From contig JAHFTW010000004.1 of NCBI GenBank assembly GCA_023269235.1, forward strand, positions 62,001-126,000: a stretch of DNA of 64,000 nt, given 5' to 3'. Source of the stretch: Thermoplasmata archaeon. GTDB lineage: Archaea; Thermoplasmatota; E2; JACPAO01; JAHFTW01. The notes under the pieces were generated by a model. That model did no database searches and had not been told where the DNA came from. It saw only the letters and a list, made by a program, of their open reading frames with translations. This document shows, one piece after another, positions 49,001-58,049 of this stretch. Every line of letters starts with the position of its first letter. The first letter of the stretch is position 1. A program made the position numbers and the translations under genes.

Positions 49001-49174
49001 GCCGGCGTCGGACTCAAGGCGGACCTGCGGGCCCACCACGTCACCCCCGACGACGCAGGGGGCGCCGTGGTGGAGGGCCCGACGGGCCGCTTCGGCATCC
49101 GCTTCTACGCCATGGACGGCAAGGTCCTCGCCGTCACCGCCCCCGAGCTCGACCACGTCACGAAGGTGGCCTGA
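40082..49174 (+). CDS. PUFA/polyketide-type megasynthase KS-AT-KS'-ACP3-KR-DH-PPTase
   Basis: 3,030 aa from ATG 40082; the frame is open further upstream but only as a shadow of the carboxylase gene. Domains in order: ketosynthase with Cys230, His364 and His407; acyltransferase at about 620-910 with Ser725 in GHSLGE; a second divergent ketosynthase at about 1055-1560 with Cys1312 in NAACAST and a SHETYTP segment; three ACPs with LGIDTVKQ at Thr1686, Thr1815 and Thr1942; ketoreductase from about 2195; hotdog dehydratase with His2538 in HxxxGxxxxP; and a C-terminal Sfp-type phosphopantetheinyl transferase (GIDLETVEERP about 2924). It resembles a PfaA-like secondary-lipid synthase. All three ACPs have Thr where Ser is expected. 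The product is unknown, probably a long acyl chain. Confidence 0.92.
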   Translation: MSSTDFVSKEPIAIIGMGCVLPDAPDVATFWANLLAGKSSIREVPHTRWDPKLFWSADKSLADKTYAKIGAFVTDNAVAPMDYRIMPTALAQIDPSQLWALAATRQALKDAGYKTGLKADEASDKSARDFDRARTAVILGNAMGGEQMKLQTKNIYWNQVDAAFRADPVFQGLPAADQASLLSRTKKEYQKDAPVINEDSMPGTLSNVAAGRIANVFDFAGKNFTTDAACASSLAALDAAMDTLRRNESDLVVWGGTDRSMDVTPFVEFSKIGALSPDGSRPFDANANGFVQGEGCALFLLKRLSDAERDGDNVVCVVRGIGSSSDGKGKGITAPNPAGQVKAVLRAYEDAEVDPATLTYVEAHGTSTPVGDPVELTSAEEAFRQLTKTQLVRGSIAVGSVKSNLGHLKSAAGAAGLLKVALALKHHILPPSINVATLNPRIDWANSPFKVQTAKTEWPRPANGVRRAAVSSFGFGGTNFHVVVEEHIPGHLKVRPSASISQSAPSGPMLDVNAFQAHMSRAAALEAEPLVLDATTAPQAAAALMAATTTFAQTGTGPRLRDLLAPHTKTGVAGTARVGLTVTSLDEVAKKLEQAAKAATNPAQARLAFNQGVFLNKGKPAGKVAFLFPGQGTQYVNMFRDLAAKYEVVRNTFAEADQILLSELDGVKLTDILWPTPDTPEAQAASEKKLQLTEYTQPAVLAADVAILRLLRQWGIEADVVAGHSLGEYGALVAAGVLTFGDALHAVAARGREMAHVEVPDLGKMASVSADWHAVESALQGMTEYVIPANKNCPSQTVIAGSSKGVDEAVKLLQARGLQAQYLPVSAAFHSAIVAPASKPLRNVLARLDVKAPKVRVLSNVGTKPYESDPEWIRDNLATQVASPVEWIGIVERMYEEGVRTFIEVGPKLALTNFVRDILKEKPDAVAIGSNHPKKGGVTHANELFAFLGAWGFQPRLPDLSDTGVYTAEFRDPTAAFRSRPPSAVATQAASDVGDLARQVADLRRAVDEIRGGRALPAPLASPQATVRPAASPASSDVEAELQRRLAAFGINLDVIGVSGVSVGLPGRGHPLFDDGNWDRILAGENMIDALSGAEQAKIVDKNIVRLVKGTDGSAQFQVIQDTAQVIRLAGQRGGFDIADYGVGKELAESLDRTFQYAIAAGLEALRDAGIPLQRTYLQTSQGGWLPKEWKLPEPLRDETGIIFASAFPGVDNLLRDVSRHLSDKFAGRTRDELNALYNELLGTVTDADARDRLQTLFDLEFQRVGGALAESGTARYEFNRKFLFNVLSMGHSQLAQFIGARGPNTQVNAACASTTQAMALAEDWIRTGRAKRVLVVGADDVTSDAMFEWIGSGFLASGAATTKSDVAEAALPFDKRRHGMIVGMGAVGLVVEAVPEIERRGMRPIAKLLATRVSNSAFHGSRLDVEHIAGEMRALLESAGRKYGVTAASIAPATVFMSHETYTPARGGSASAEIAALRATFGVQANQVVVANTKGFTGHPQGAGIEDAIVLKCLQRGMLPPIANFKEPDPELGDLNLSRGGAYPNVRYALRLAAGFGSQVAMSLSELVAKESERIADAPRYAAWLSTVSGLPAAKTEVVHRTLRIVDQGAPTRKAKAPEPATPTPTPRSVPAPQPSLPAAAPAANGDASADVLEKLITLVAEKTGYPRDLLDPNLDMEADLGIDTVKQAEIFGLLREHYGIAADQSVQIKDYNTLAKVAAYMSARAGGSTLQSVASAPVPSPVPTTPAARLVETASPHPEAMSSQGLPIPPSHSIGGSADVLERLIGLVSEKTGYPRDLLDPNLDMEADLGIDTVKQAELFGAIREAYSLPSEEGIQIKDYPTLAKVAGYVGSRLSGATAPPPAATPAPAPVAPRPAAPSPMPSASVAALRAPPTPAAAPGSRDESAVLRKVTELVAAKTGYPADMLEPDLDMEADLGIDTVKQAELFGEVRSAYSIPMVDGLLIKDYPTLRKVAGFVLQHSSPVSASTPSTATTQAPTTPSASASSGLIVRRVPQVRPQPLPNEGNKLLTGAVLMMGDPDQHIADSLSAAGFTPLHQLREGQSPVGLVMVATRAGPPALDRCGLLFDAAKLYRASLGAGSFVLVVTRQDGSHGLHHVRDAGMAALAGLGKALKKELPESVVKVVDIHPESSDASKKAMAELIFGGRRTEVAYGRDGARFVVEVAPQSLAEGELDVERKTFVVSGGAQGITVELLAALAPQNPNFLLLGRTELAPEAEAWAALDAAGWKAMEATLIAELKARGEKVTPVTIQKALAPRQKAAEVHRNLARLQLAGASVIYAPVDVQDPKAVGEAVAFARTQFGKIDGVLHAAGVEISKDLASKDRAQFDSVFNVKAKGWEALMAATRDDKLSFLVAFGSVAGRFGNLGQTDYSAANEYLCKAVKQEAARRKALVGTTIAWGPWGEVGMATKGSILQIMEATGVTPIPTADGVRHFLAEMALPGLRECVVAGELGAIDADGQVVAKGFDMAVEIANRVLADQAERFRLLASVDSIVPDKSLVATVLMDQAADPGLADHKVDGVPFLPGVFGLEAFAEAALLLAPSDHRVLGADDVRFALPLKQLKGTPQKATLTATVTGEKERRVACRLTSQFHGPDGKPVGEPKLHFSATLRVGVPAAAPRAPVPLCDRRLKRSAIYPPFFHGPSFQVLEFAGPLGEEAVAQFRHPTEPHFGAGRASFAAEPMLVEALFQACGLRTLAAEHRMCLPAGIGRVEWFSTIVPPDVRLRAKPTGRDAAGNRVFDAEAVASDGTVLVRLHGFAMVETGPAPSAVPTASTNGGAAHAPSALRIHVADVALPHLDHAHFVAVRVEPKACEPANFSIEEQRIHSAFPVPKRADEWRAGRLAAKQAAMDTHPGTALRDFEVKGDEKGKPRLFWDGADTGLHLSITHREGLAVAAISDKPIGIDLETVEERPQSFLEEAFAVVELRHLLTAADAKTEVAAMWAAKEAALKRAGVGLKADLRAHHVTPDDAGGAVVEGPTGRFGIRFYAMDGKVLAVTAPELDHVTKVA

Positions 49175-49226
49175 TGCGCGCGTCCGAAACCCCTTTCACG
49201 CCTTCCTCCAACCTCCCGGTGAACCC

Positions 49227-50824
<1,598 letters not shown>

Positions 50825-50825
<1 letters not shown>

Positions 50826-51319
50826 TGCGCTACTCGTTCCAGATTGGAGGGCGCGAGCACTTCGTCACCATGGAGGAGCACGCCGAGGGCCCCAAGTTCT
50901 GCATCGGCGATACCTGCTACGAGCCGAAGGTCCAGTCCATCGGCAAGGGCCACTACAAGGTCGCCGTGGGCGGCAAGCAGTTCGAGTTCACCATCCGCAA
51001 CGGCGTCGTCATGGAAGGCCCGCGCCCGTTGGACCTGGAGGTCCGCCGCGCCCGCCCCGAGTTGGCCCGCAGCCGCGCCGGCAGCCGCAAGGCCGACGGA
51101 CGCATCAAGCCCCCGATGCCCGGCAAGGTCGTCGAGGTGAAGGTCAAGGAAGGCCAGCTGGTCGCCGAGGGCGAAGTGCTGCTGGTGCTCGAGGCCATGA
51201 AGATGCAAAACGACCTCAAGGCGCCGATGGCGGGCAAGGTCGTCAAGGTCAACGTCGCGGACGGCATGAACGTCGAGGCCACGACGGTGATGCTGGAGCT
51301 CGAGGCGTCGCCCGCATGA
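50825..51319 (+). CDS. Biotin carboxyl carrier protein of acyl-CoA carboxylase
   Basis: 164 aa from GTG 50825. The N-terminal 70 residues are a beta-rich domain (RYSFQIGGREHFVTMEE, GKQFEFTIRNGV), possibly the contact to the carboxyltransferase. The C-terminal biotinyl domain has the lysine motif EAMKMQND, with MPGKVVEVKVKEG and MAGKVVKVNVADG on either side. The Lys is the biotin site. It shuttles carboxybiotin between the biotin carboxylase upstream and the carboxyltransferase encoded at 38.3 kb. The stop overlaps the next start as ATGA. Confidence 0.92.
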
Positions 51320-52086
51320 CCGTCCTCCAGTCCGACCTCGACGCCAATGGCGTCGCCACGCTCACCGTCAACCGCCCGGAGGCGCTCAACGCCCTCAATG
51401 CCGAGGTCATGGACGCCCTCCATGCCGCCGTCACTGGGCTGCGCGGCAAGGCCAAGGCGATTATCCTGACGGGCGCCGGCAAGGCGTTCGTCGCGGGCGC
51501 TGACATCGCCGCCATGGCAAACCTCACCGCCGACGAGGCGCGCGAGTTCAGCCTCGCGGGCCAAGACACCTTCCAGGCGTTCGCTGAGTTCGCGGGCCCC
51601 GTCATCGCGGCCATCAACGGCTACGCGCTCGGCGGCGGCCTCGAACTGGCGATGGCATGCGACATCCTGGTCGCGAGCGAGAAGGCGGTCGTCGGCCAGC
51701 CCGAGGTCAAGCTCGGCGTCGTCCCGGGCTTCGGCGGCTCGCAGCGCCTCCCGCGCCGCACCGGCCCCGGCGTCGCGAAGTGGCTTCTCATGACGGGCGA
51801 GACCGTCAAGGCGGACGAGGCGCTCCGGATGGGCATCGTGGACCACGTGGTCCCGCACGACACGCTGCTCGCTGCCTGCCGCGACCTCGCCAGCAAGATC
51901 CTCGCCAACGGCCCTCTGGCGACGGCCGCCGCGAAGCGCCTCGTGGACGAAGGCCTCGACCTGGACCTCGCCGCGGCGCTGGAGCTCGAAGCCGACGCGT
52001 TCGGCGACAGTTTCCGCACGCACGACCAGAAGGAAGGCATGGCCGCATTCCTAACGAAGCGGAAGCCGGCGTTCCAGGCACGCTAG
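51316..52086 (+). CDS. Enoyl-CoA hydratase/isomerase family protein
   Basis: 256 aa, crotonase fold: VNRPEALNALNAEVMDAL, the oxyanion loop GAGKAFVAGADIAAM, NGYALGGGLELAMACD with the first catalytic Glu position, and GQPEVKLGVVPGFGGSQRL with the second. Hydrates trans-2-enoyl-CoA to 3-hydroxyacyl-CoA in beta-oxidation or related acyl-CoA pathways. It is coupled to the biotin carrier gene by ATGA, the last gene of the carboxylase-synthase block. Whether it serves synthase products or ordinary fatty-acid metabolism cannot be told. Confidence 0.92.
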   Translation: MTVLQSDLDANGVATLTVNRPEALNALNAEVMDALHAAVTGLRGKAKAIILTGAGKAFVAGADIAAMANLTADEAREFSLAGQDTFQAFAEFAGPVIAAINGYALGGGLELAMACDILVASEKAVVGQPEVKLGVVPGFGGSQRLPRRTGPGVAKWLLMTGETVKADEALRMGIVDHVVPHDTLLAACRDLASKILANGPLATAAAKRLVDEGLDLDLAAALELEADAFGDSFRTHDQKEGMAAFLTKRKPAFQAR

Positions 52087-53009
52087 GCCTGCACGAATCG
52101 CCGTGCTCCGTCCACGACGCGCATCCGCGCGAGTCCGGAGTCCTCCAGCCGGTGGAGGTGCCCCACCATCTCGCAGAGGCCGAGGAACGTCTGGTCCTCG
52201 ACGAGGTGCGGCAGGACGCGGGGCAGGAGCTCCCATGCGGTGCGCGGCGCGTCGAGGAACGAGAGGACCTTGCGGGCGCGGGCCTCGTGCTTGGCGAGGT
52301 GGCCGTCGAGCAAGGTCTCGGTGATGGCGAACGCGGCGTGGTGGCCGGGCAGCGCGGTGCAGCCGGCGTAGCGGCGCAGGCCATCGAGGGTGCGCAGGTA
52401 CGTGGCGTAGCGGCCGCGGTCGGCGTCGACGAGCTCGATGGCGTTGCTCGTGATGTGCTCGAGCAGCGTGTCGCCCGTGACGACTTCGTTCGTGTCAAGG
52501 GCGAGCAGGAGGGAGCCGTGCGTGTGGCCGGGCGCCGCCTGGACGATGCCCTCCCCGCGGCCAAGGGGAATGTGCTGCCCGTGCGTGAGCCCCGTCATGG
52601 GAACGTCCTCGGTCAGGGCGTCGATGCCGCGGCCGCGCTCGCGCAGGCCAAGGATGGCTGCTTCGGGGGCGCCGTGGGCGCGGGCGGCGGCCTCGATGGC
52701 GGCGTGGCGCTCGGGCTGCGAGGCCTGGAACGACTCGATGTGCGAACGCTCGGCCTCGAGCGCGAGGACGGTGGCGCCGGCGCGGGCGAGGCGCGCGGCG
52801 TTGCCGGTGTGGTCGGCGTGCCCATGCGTGACGACGGCGCGCAGGCGGCTTCGGTCCACCTTCGCCTCGCGCAGGCCCGCATCCAACGCGGCCCAAGCCT
52901 CCGGGGTGCGGATGCCCGCGTCCACCACGACGGGGTCGGGGCCGGGCCACAGCCAACTGTTGGCCGAGCGCAGAGCGAACGGGAGGGGCGTCTCGATGCG
53001 CGCGGCCAC
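52083..53009 (-). CDS. Metallo-beta-lactamase-fold hydrolase
   Basis: 308 aa from GTG 53009, which lies about 25 nt behind an AT-rich element; an ATG at 53057 would put the start only 8 bp from the divergent gene. Zinc-site motifs: VVTHGHADHTGNAARLA (HxHxDH), a later H in AAPGHTHGSLLLAL, VTGDTLLEH and a LPGHHAA end. A helical C-terminal domain with winged-helix character (ELLPRVLPHLVEDQTF, VGHLHRLEDSGLARM) is typical of LACTB2-like hydrolases, which may act on thioesters or RNA. It converges with the hydratase gene, sharing four bases. Confidence 0.85.
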   Translation of the reverse strand: MAARIETPLPFALRSANSWLWPGPDPVVVDAGIRTPEAWAALDAGLREAKVDRSRLRAVVTHGHADHTGNAARLARAGATVLALEAERSHIESFQASQPERHAAIEAAARAHGAPEAAILGLRERGRGIDALTEDVPMTGLTHGQHIPLGRGEGIVQAAPGHTHGSLLLALDTNEVVTGDTLLEHITSNAIELVDADRGRYATYLRTLDGLRRYAGCTALPGHHAAFAITETLLDGHLAKHEARARKVLSFLDAPRTAWELLPRVLPHLVEDQTFLGLCEMVGHLHRLEDSGLARMRVVDGARRFVQA

Positions 53010-53065
53010 GCCGTCCCCAGGCGCCTCGGTGAAAAAGCCATGAGCCCCCACCGCCATGCCCGTCC

Positions 53066-53854
53066 ATGGACGGGCCCATTCGGCAAGTCACCCTGCGCGT
53101 CGAGCACGACTGCCCCCTCGCGCGCCTGAGCGGCGAGGTGCCGCAGGCGGAGTTCCAGTGCTGGAGCGGCCACACGCTCGAGGTCGTCGAGGTGCGCTGC
53201 ACGCCCGAGGCGTGGACCCGTGTCGCGGCCGCCGCGCGTCGCCTGCTCGCCCCACTGCGTCTCATCCCTCTCCACGGCGGCGGGGTCATCGTCTGGGAGC
53301 CGCACGTCGAGGCCGAGCGCAGCCTGAGCCGCACGCTCGAGGCGCACCGGTTCATCTGGATGCAGCCGGTCCGCGTCAAGGGCGGCTGGGAGCACTACGA
53401 CGCCGTCGCCTTCGGCCCCGCCGGGCGCGGCCCCGCGCCGGAGCAGGCGGCCCTCGATGAGCTGTCGCGCCGCTGGCCCACGCAGGTCGCGCGCCGCCGC
53501 ACGGTCGAGCCCGAGGCCGTCGTCGCGTCGCTGTTCTTGTCGCTCGCCCCGGCCCTGGACGCGCCGACGGACAAGCAGGCGGAGGCCTTGACCGAGGCGG
53601 CGCGGGCCGGATATTATGCATCCCCCCGCGGGGCCACCACCGCCGAGGTCGCGCGTCGCCTTGGCCTGGGCCGCAGCGCCTTCGAGGAGCGCCTTCGCGG
53701 GGCGGAGAACCGCGTCCTCAACGCCATCGTCCCGGTCCTGGAGGCGCACCGGTCGCCACCCTCCGGACGGGCCGGGCGGAAGGGGCAAACGGCCAAGAGG
53801 AGCCCCAGCGTCCAACGGGCGTGGACTTCCGCCTCAGCCCGGAAGAAGAGCTGA
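53066..53854 (+). CDS. HTH-10 (bacterio-opsin activator-like) transcription regulator
   Basis: 262 aa from ATG 53066. The N-terminal 150 residues are a sensor-like domain of the Bat family ([13 protein letters not shown], two-layer alpha/beta). The C-terminal HTH-10 domain is plain: [39 protein letters not shown] and [13 protein letters not shown]. This domain is essentially archaeal and is one of the clearest taxonomic marks here. The last 33 bases overlap the acyl-CoA dehydrogenase start (GTG 53821), so it may control that gene. Target and signal are unknown. Confidence 0.88.
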   Translation: MDGPIRQVTLRVEHDCPLARLSGEVPQAEFQCWSGHTLEVVEVRCTPEAWTRVAAAARRLLAPLRLIPLHGGGVIVWEPHVEAERSLSRTLEAHRFIWMQPVRVKGGWEHYDAVAFGPAGRGPAPEQAALDELSRRWPTQVARRRTVEPEAVVASLFLSLAPALDAPTDKQAEALTEAARAGYYASPRGATTAEVARRLGLGRSAFEERLRGAENRVLNAIVPVLEAHRSPPSGRAGRKGQTAKRSPSVQRAWTSASARKKS

Positions 53855-54972
53855 TCCAGAAGACCGTGCGCGAGCTTGCGCGCGGCCCCATCGCCGAGCG
53901 GGCGGCCAAGCTGGACAAATCCGGTGCGTTCCCGCACGACAACCTGCGCGACCTGGCCGGCCTTGGCATGCTTGGCCCGACCATCCCCGAGGCCTACGGC
54001 GGCGCGCCGCTTTCCAAGGTCGCCTACAACCTCATCCTCGAGGAGATCGCCTGGGCCTGCGCCAGCACCTCCGTCACCGTCGCCGTCCACACCAGCGTCG
54101 CGGCGAGCCCCATCGTCGAACTCGGCTCCGCGGCCGTGAAGGAGCGTTTCCTCCCCAAGCTCGCATCCGGCGAATGGTTGGGCTGCTTCGCGCTCACCGA
54201 GCCCGGCGCCGGCTCCGACGTCGCCGCCCTCGCCACCACCGCCGTCAAGGAGGGCGACCATTACCGCCTCAACGGCTCCAAGGTCTTCATCACGAACGGC
54301 AACCACGCCGGCAGCGCCATCGTCGCCGCGCGCACAGAACCCAACCATGGCCCCACCGCCGGCCACAAGGGCCTCAGCCTCTTCGCCGTCGAGACCTCCT
54401 GGAAGGGCTTCGGCAAGGACGGCGCCGAGCACAAGCTTGGCCTCTGCGCCTCGGACACGGCCCGCCTCTCGTTCAACGACCTCCTGGTCCCCAAGGACAA
54501 CCTGCTGGGCAAGCCCGGCGCGGGGTTCAAGGCGCTCATGGGCACCCTCAACGCGAGCCGCATCAGCATCGGCGCCCAAGCCGTCGGAATCGCGACGCGG
54601 GCGTTCGACGAGGCGCGCGCGTACGCCGCGGAGCGCAGGCAGTTCGGCAAGCCCATCGCGGCCAACCAGGCCGTCCAGTGGAAACTCGCCGACATGGATG
54701 TCCGCATCGAGGCCGCCCGCCTTCTCGTGATGAAGGCCGCCCAGGCCGCCGACGAAGGCCGCCTCACGCCCGAGATGGGCTCGCGCGCCAAGCTGTTCTC
54801 CTCCGAGACGGCGACCTGGGCCACGAACCAGGCCGTGCAGATCCACGGCGGCAACGGCTACACCACCGACTACGTCGTCGAGCGCCTCATGCGCGACGCC
54901 AAGGTCACCGAGATCTACGAAGGCACGAGCGAGATTCAACGTCTCGTGATCGCGAAACAGTTGCTGGCCTGA
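53821..54972 (+). CDS. Acyl-CoA dehydrogenase
   Basis: 383 aa from GTG 53821, inside the 3' end of the HTH-10 gene in another frame. Full ACAD architecture: N-terminal helices, [17 protein letters not shown] and [14 protein letters not shown] for FAD and acyl-Co[13 protein letters not shown], then [20 protein letters not shown] and [12 protein letters not shown] with the catalytic Glu. FAD-dependent dehydrogenation of acyl-CoA to enoyl-CoA, electrons going to ETF. It pairs functionally with the enoyl-CoA hydratase upstream. A degraded second copy of its 3' end lies just downstream. Confidence 0.95.
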   Translation: MDFRLSPEEELIQKTVRELARGPIAERAAKLDKSGAFPHDNLRDLAGLGMLGPTIPEAYGGAPLSKVAYNLILEEIAWACASTSVTVAVHTSVAASPIVELGSAAVKERFLPKLASGEWLGCFALTEPGAGSDVAALATTAVKEGDHYRLNGSKVFITNGNHAGSAIVAARTEPNHGPTAGHKGLSLFAVETSWKGFGKDGAEHKLGLCASDTARLSFNDLLVPKDNLLGKPGAGFKALMGTLNASRISIGAQAVGIATRAFDEARAYAAERRQFGKPIAANQAVQWKLADMDVRIEAARLLVMKAAQAADEGRLTPEMGSRAKLFSSETATWATNQAVQIHGGNGYTTDYVVERLMRDAKVTEIYEGTSEIQRLVIAKQLLA

Positions 54973-55032
54973 CCTTCAAGAGCCGCCGCATCGGTGCAGC
55001 GAAGCGGAGGACGATGGCGCGCCAGGGTGACG

Positions 55033-55052
55033 CCTGGGGGCGGAGCCCCAGG
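55033..55052 (+). terminator. GC hairpin downstream of the acyl-CoA dehydrogenase gene
   Basis: CCTGGGG (55033-55039), a six-base loop and CCCCAGG (55046-55052) pair perfectly. It lies 60 bp after the dehydrogenase stop, between it and the duplicated fragment. Terminator function is likely by position but no U-run follows. Confidence 0.4.
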
Positions 55053-55065
55053 GCTGCGGGAGCCC

Positions 55066-55137
55066 AAGGTTACCGAAATCTACGAGGGCACGAGCGAGAT
55101 TCAACGTCTCGTAATGGCGAAACAGTTGTTGGCCTAG
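55066..55137 (+). pseudogene. Duplicated 3' fragment of an acyl-CoA dehydrogenase gene
   Basis: About 72 bp nearly match the last 72 bp of the intact dehydrogenase gene, keeping the codons for [16 protein letters not shown] and a terminal KQLLA, with mostly synonymous differences and stop TAG instead of TGA. No start or upstream coding part remains. It is a remnant of a tandem duplication or of a second dehydrogenase gene lost by deletion. It ends tail to tail with the peptidase gene, sharing the CTAG of the stop codons. Confidence 0.75.
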
Positions 55138-56975
55138 CGGTCGAACGGCTGCGGCTTTTCGGCGATGATGCTGCCGTCAAGGGGCAGGACGAGGCGCGCG
55201 CCGGCGAGGTCGAGCGTGATGATGGAGCCGTCGGAGACCGGCTGGACGCTGAGGGTGCCGCCCGCGTCGGAGCCGACGGTGTTGCCCGCCGCGTAGAGGA
55301 CGATGCGGGAGCCGGCGTGGACGACGTCGTCGCTGGGCAGGAAGTGGACCGAGACGAACTGGCGCTGGCCGGCGATGCTCGTCTGCCCGTTGGCCAGGTC
55401 ACGCACGTGGTTGAGGCTCTGCGCCGCGAAGTTGATGCTGTGCTCCGTCCCGTCCGCCTTGCGTTCGGCGAGCGTGAGGATGAGGCTCGCGCGGTTGCCG
55501 CTCGCGGTGACGTTGCCCTCGTAGAACGGGACGCCGCTGATGTGGAGGTCGTCGGCCACCGGGTCGCTGACGAAGACCGCGGCGGTGGCGCCCATGACGG
55601 GGGGCACCGGGCCGACTGGGGTGGTGGGCACCTGGTCCTGCAGGCCGCCCATGTAGTCGAAGTAGCTGGAGCTCGCCGCGTCCGGTTGGGCCACCGTGTC
55701 CAGGTCGCCGTCGCTGTCGGGGTAGAGCGTGAACGGCGTCGTGTCGGCGGGGGGCCAGCGCAGTTCGTGGCGCCACACGCCGGAGTCGTCCTGGACCTGG
55801 ATGGGCGGCGCGTCGTACACGCCCGTGTTGACGCCCTTGAGGGTCTGGTCGAACCAGGCGACGAGCGTTGCGTTCCACCAGTCGTAGCGGCAGGTCGCGA
55901 TCGGGGCGCTGGCGGACGGCTTGCAGTCGCCCGTGGTCGCGCTGTCAGGCCACGCGTGCTGCCATTGGCCGAGGAACGCCTTGAACGGCACGCCGGTGTC
56001 CTGGATGGCCTGGATCCAGCCGTCCATGTTGTGGTCCTTGACGTTGTAGTCCTGCAGGCCGTGCACGTAGAACACGGGCGCGCGCACCTTGTCCGGGGTC
56101 GCCTTGAGGCGGGCGAGGAAGTCGCGCTCCTGCCAGTAGGCGTCCTTGTTGCCATCGAGCGTGCTGCTGACGCCGCCGGACTGGACGTCCACCTGGTCCG
56201 TGCAGCCCTCGCCGGCGACGGCAGTGGCGTAGCTCGCGGGGTCGGTAGGGCCGATTCCGCCCTCAAGGCCGGCGGGGCCGAGGCCGACGATGCCCCAGTA
56301 GTACGTGTTGAACCCGAAGCCCTGGACGTTGAGCGGGACGCCGTTGACGAAGTTGTACTTGTACAGGTCCGAGATGCCTGAGACCGGCACGATGGTCTTG
56401 AGGTGCGGCGGCGCCTCGACCCACGTCTCCTGCGGCGTCGTGCCGTCGTAGCTCACGCCAATGAGGCCGACCGCCTGATTCGACCACGGCTGGCGGGCGA
56501 AGTACTCCACCGCGGTCGCGATGTCGCGCGCCTCCTCGGCGCCGCCCTGCGTGAAGCAGCCGCCCGAGTCGCCGGTGCCGCGCACGCTCACGAAGCCGAC
56601 CGCGTAGCCGCGCGGGACGAAGTCGTCGGCGAGGCCAGTGGAGGGGTTGCCGAGCGGGCTCGTGGTCGGGTCGCCGCCGCCGTAGTACGGCGTGACGGTC
56701 AGGATGAGGGGCAGGAGCTCGGGGAGGTCGGGGCGGTACACCCAGGAGTCGAGCTGGACCGTCTCGGTGATGGGGATGCGGTAGTGCTCCAGCTTGGCCG
56801 CGGCGACCGTCAGGCCGGGGCGGGGCATGGAGAGGTCGTGCAGGTAGGACAGCACGGGCGCCTCGGTGAGCGGGCCGCGGGCGCCCGGCGGGAGGCTGGA
56901 CGCGGGGCTGCCCGAGTTGGAGGAGCAGCCGGCCAGGAGGGCGACGATGAGCAAGGAGGCGACCAGGAGGCGCAC
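55134..56975 (-). CDS. X-Pro dipeptidyl-peptidase (S15)-like lipoprotein hydrolase
   Basis: 613 aa. Signal with lipobox LLAGC at the N-terminus, then an alpha/beta-hydrolase domain: VTPYYGGGDPTTSPLG, RGTGDSGGCF, nucleophile GVSYDGT, a later catalytic Asp in GLQDYNVKDH and His in GQWQHAWP. The C-terminal jelly-roll domain of the S15/CocE family spans the last 180 residues. These enzymes cut proline-containing peptides or esters outside the cell; peptidase versus esterase is not decided by sequence. It is probably anchored on the outer membrane face and used for nutrient peptides. Confidence 0.88.
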   Translation of the reverse strand: MRLLVASLLIVALLAGCSSNSGSPASSLPPGARGPLTEAPVLSYLHDLSMPRPGLTVAAAKLEHYRIPITETVQLDSWVYRPDLPELLPLILTVTPYYGGGDPTTSPLGNPSTGLADDFVPRGYAVGFVSVRGTGDSGGCFTQGGAEEARDIATAVEYFARQPWSNQAVGLIGVSYDGTTPQETWVEAPPHLKTIVPVSGISDLYKYNFVNGVPLNVQGFGFNTYYWGIVGLGPAGLEGGIGPTDPASYATAVAGEGCTDQVDVQSGGVSSTLDGNKDAYWQERDFLARLKATPDKVRAPVFYVHGLQDYNVKDHNMDGWIQAIQDTGVPFKAFLGQWQHAWPDSATTGDCKPSASAPIATCRYDWWNATLVAWFDQTLKGVNTGVYDAPPIQVQDDSGVWRHELRWPPADTTPFTLYPDSDGDLDTVAQPDAASSSYFDYMGGLQDQVPTTPVGPVPPVMGATAAVFVSDPVADDLHISGVPFYEGNVTASGNRASLILTLAERKADGTEHSINFAAQSLNHVRDLANGQTSIAGQRQFVSVHFLPSDDVVHAGSRIVLYAAGNTVGSDAGGTLSVQPVSDGSIITLDLAGARLVLPLDGSIIAEKPQPFDR

Positions 56976-57079
56976 AGCGGGGAGGCCGGCGGGGCGGGCA
57001 TAAGGGTTGTGGGGCCCGTGCCTGCCGCGCCGCGCCCTCCGGCGAAACCCTCATCAGGCGCCACGCCAGCTTCCCCGGC

Positions 57080-58027
57080 ATGCGCGTGGTGTGCGTCACC
57101 GTCATCGCGGCCCTCCTCTTGGCGGGTTGCTCGTCCTCCGTCTCCTCGACGAGCTCGAGCGAAGAAGCCGCGTTCGCGGGCCTGCAGGGCAAGGCCGACG
57201 ACGGCAAGGGCATTCTCCGGTGCATCGTCGTGGACAGCGCCATCCGCCCCATCGCCCACGCCTTCGTCCAACTGCGCGGCGCCGTCAAGCTCAGCTCCAA
57301 CACCACCGACACGGGCGCGTGCCTGTTCAACAACCTGGAACCCGGGACGTACTTCCTGAGCGTCTCCAAGGCGGGGTTCCACGCGGGCCAGCAGTCCGCG
57401 GAGGTCAAGGCCGGCGAGCCCGCTCCGCCCATCGTGAAGGTCGTCATGGAGCCCGACCCCACGACCCGGCCGTTCTTCCAGATCGAGAAATGGAACGGCT
57501 ACATGGAGTGCGGCCTCAGCGTCATCGCCCTGTGCGGCGCCACCGAGGTCGGCGGCCTCAAGCCCACGCAGGACAACTTCGCCCACGTTGTTCCCATCGA
57601 GCGCACCCCGAACTGGCTGCAAAGCGAGATGGTGTGGAAGACGACCACGGCGGCGAGCGACCAGATGTGGCTGTGGCACAGCCTCGCAAAGCCAGGCAGC
57701 GGCGCTTACAACGGCAGCAAGAACTGGTGGGTGCAGGGCGTCTCGCCCATCGTCATGATCAGCAACGCGAGCATGATCAAGGCGGTCGGCTACGGCACCA
57801 ACAACTGGCTCTACCTCCGCGTCTTCACGGGCAGCATCGATGGGACGCGCAACCCGCTCAACCCCGAGCACTGCTACCCTGGACCGCCCGCGGGGGACAT
57901 CTACTGCGGCGGCGTCGGCTACAGCGTCGAGCAGCCCTTCACGGTCTTCACGCACTCGTTCTTCGGCTTCGACCCGCCGCCCGGCTACCAGTTCAGCAAG
58001 GACGGCAACCCCAAGACGCCGGCGTAG
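57080..58027 (+). CDS. Secreted lipoprotein with carboxypeptidase-regulatory-like beta domain
   Basis: 315 aa from ATG 57080. Lipobox LLAGC at the start. Residues 40-110 form a CarboxypepD_reg-like transthyretin fold (RCIVVDSAIRPIAHAFVQLRG, LEPGTYFLSVSKAGF). The remaining 200 residues are unrecognised, with many Trp, Tyr, Asn and paired Cys, as in exported proteins of this organism group. No catalytic motif is seen; a binding or adhesion role on the cell surface is possible. It is divergent from the S15 peptidase gene with about 100 bp between. Confidence 0.7.
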   Translation: MRVVCVTVIAALLLAGCSSSVSSTSSSEEAAFAGLQGKADDGKGILRCIVVDSAIRPIAHAFVQLRGAVKLSSNTTDTGACLFNNLEPGTYFLSVSKAGFHAGQQSAEVKAGEPAPPIVKVVMEPDPTTRPFFQIEKWNGYMECGLSVIALCGATEVGGLKPTQDNFAHVVPIERTPNWLQSEMVWKTTTAASDQMWLWHSLAKPGSGAYNGSKNWWVQGVSPIVMISNASMIKAVGYGTNNWLYLRVFTGSIDGTRNPLNPEHCYPGPPAGDIYCGGVGYSVEQPFTVFTHSFFGFDPPPGYQFSKDGNPKTPA

Positions 58028-58049
58028 GGCGTCGGCCGCCACCGCCCCG

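Noticed and set aside
45722-49156. Minus-strand open frame of 1,144 codons opposite the KR-DH-PPTase part
   Set aside because: Same antisense effect; composition is repetitive and without motifs.
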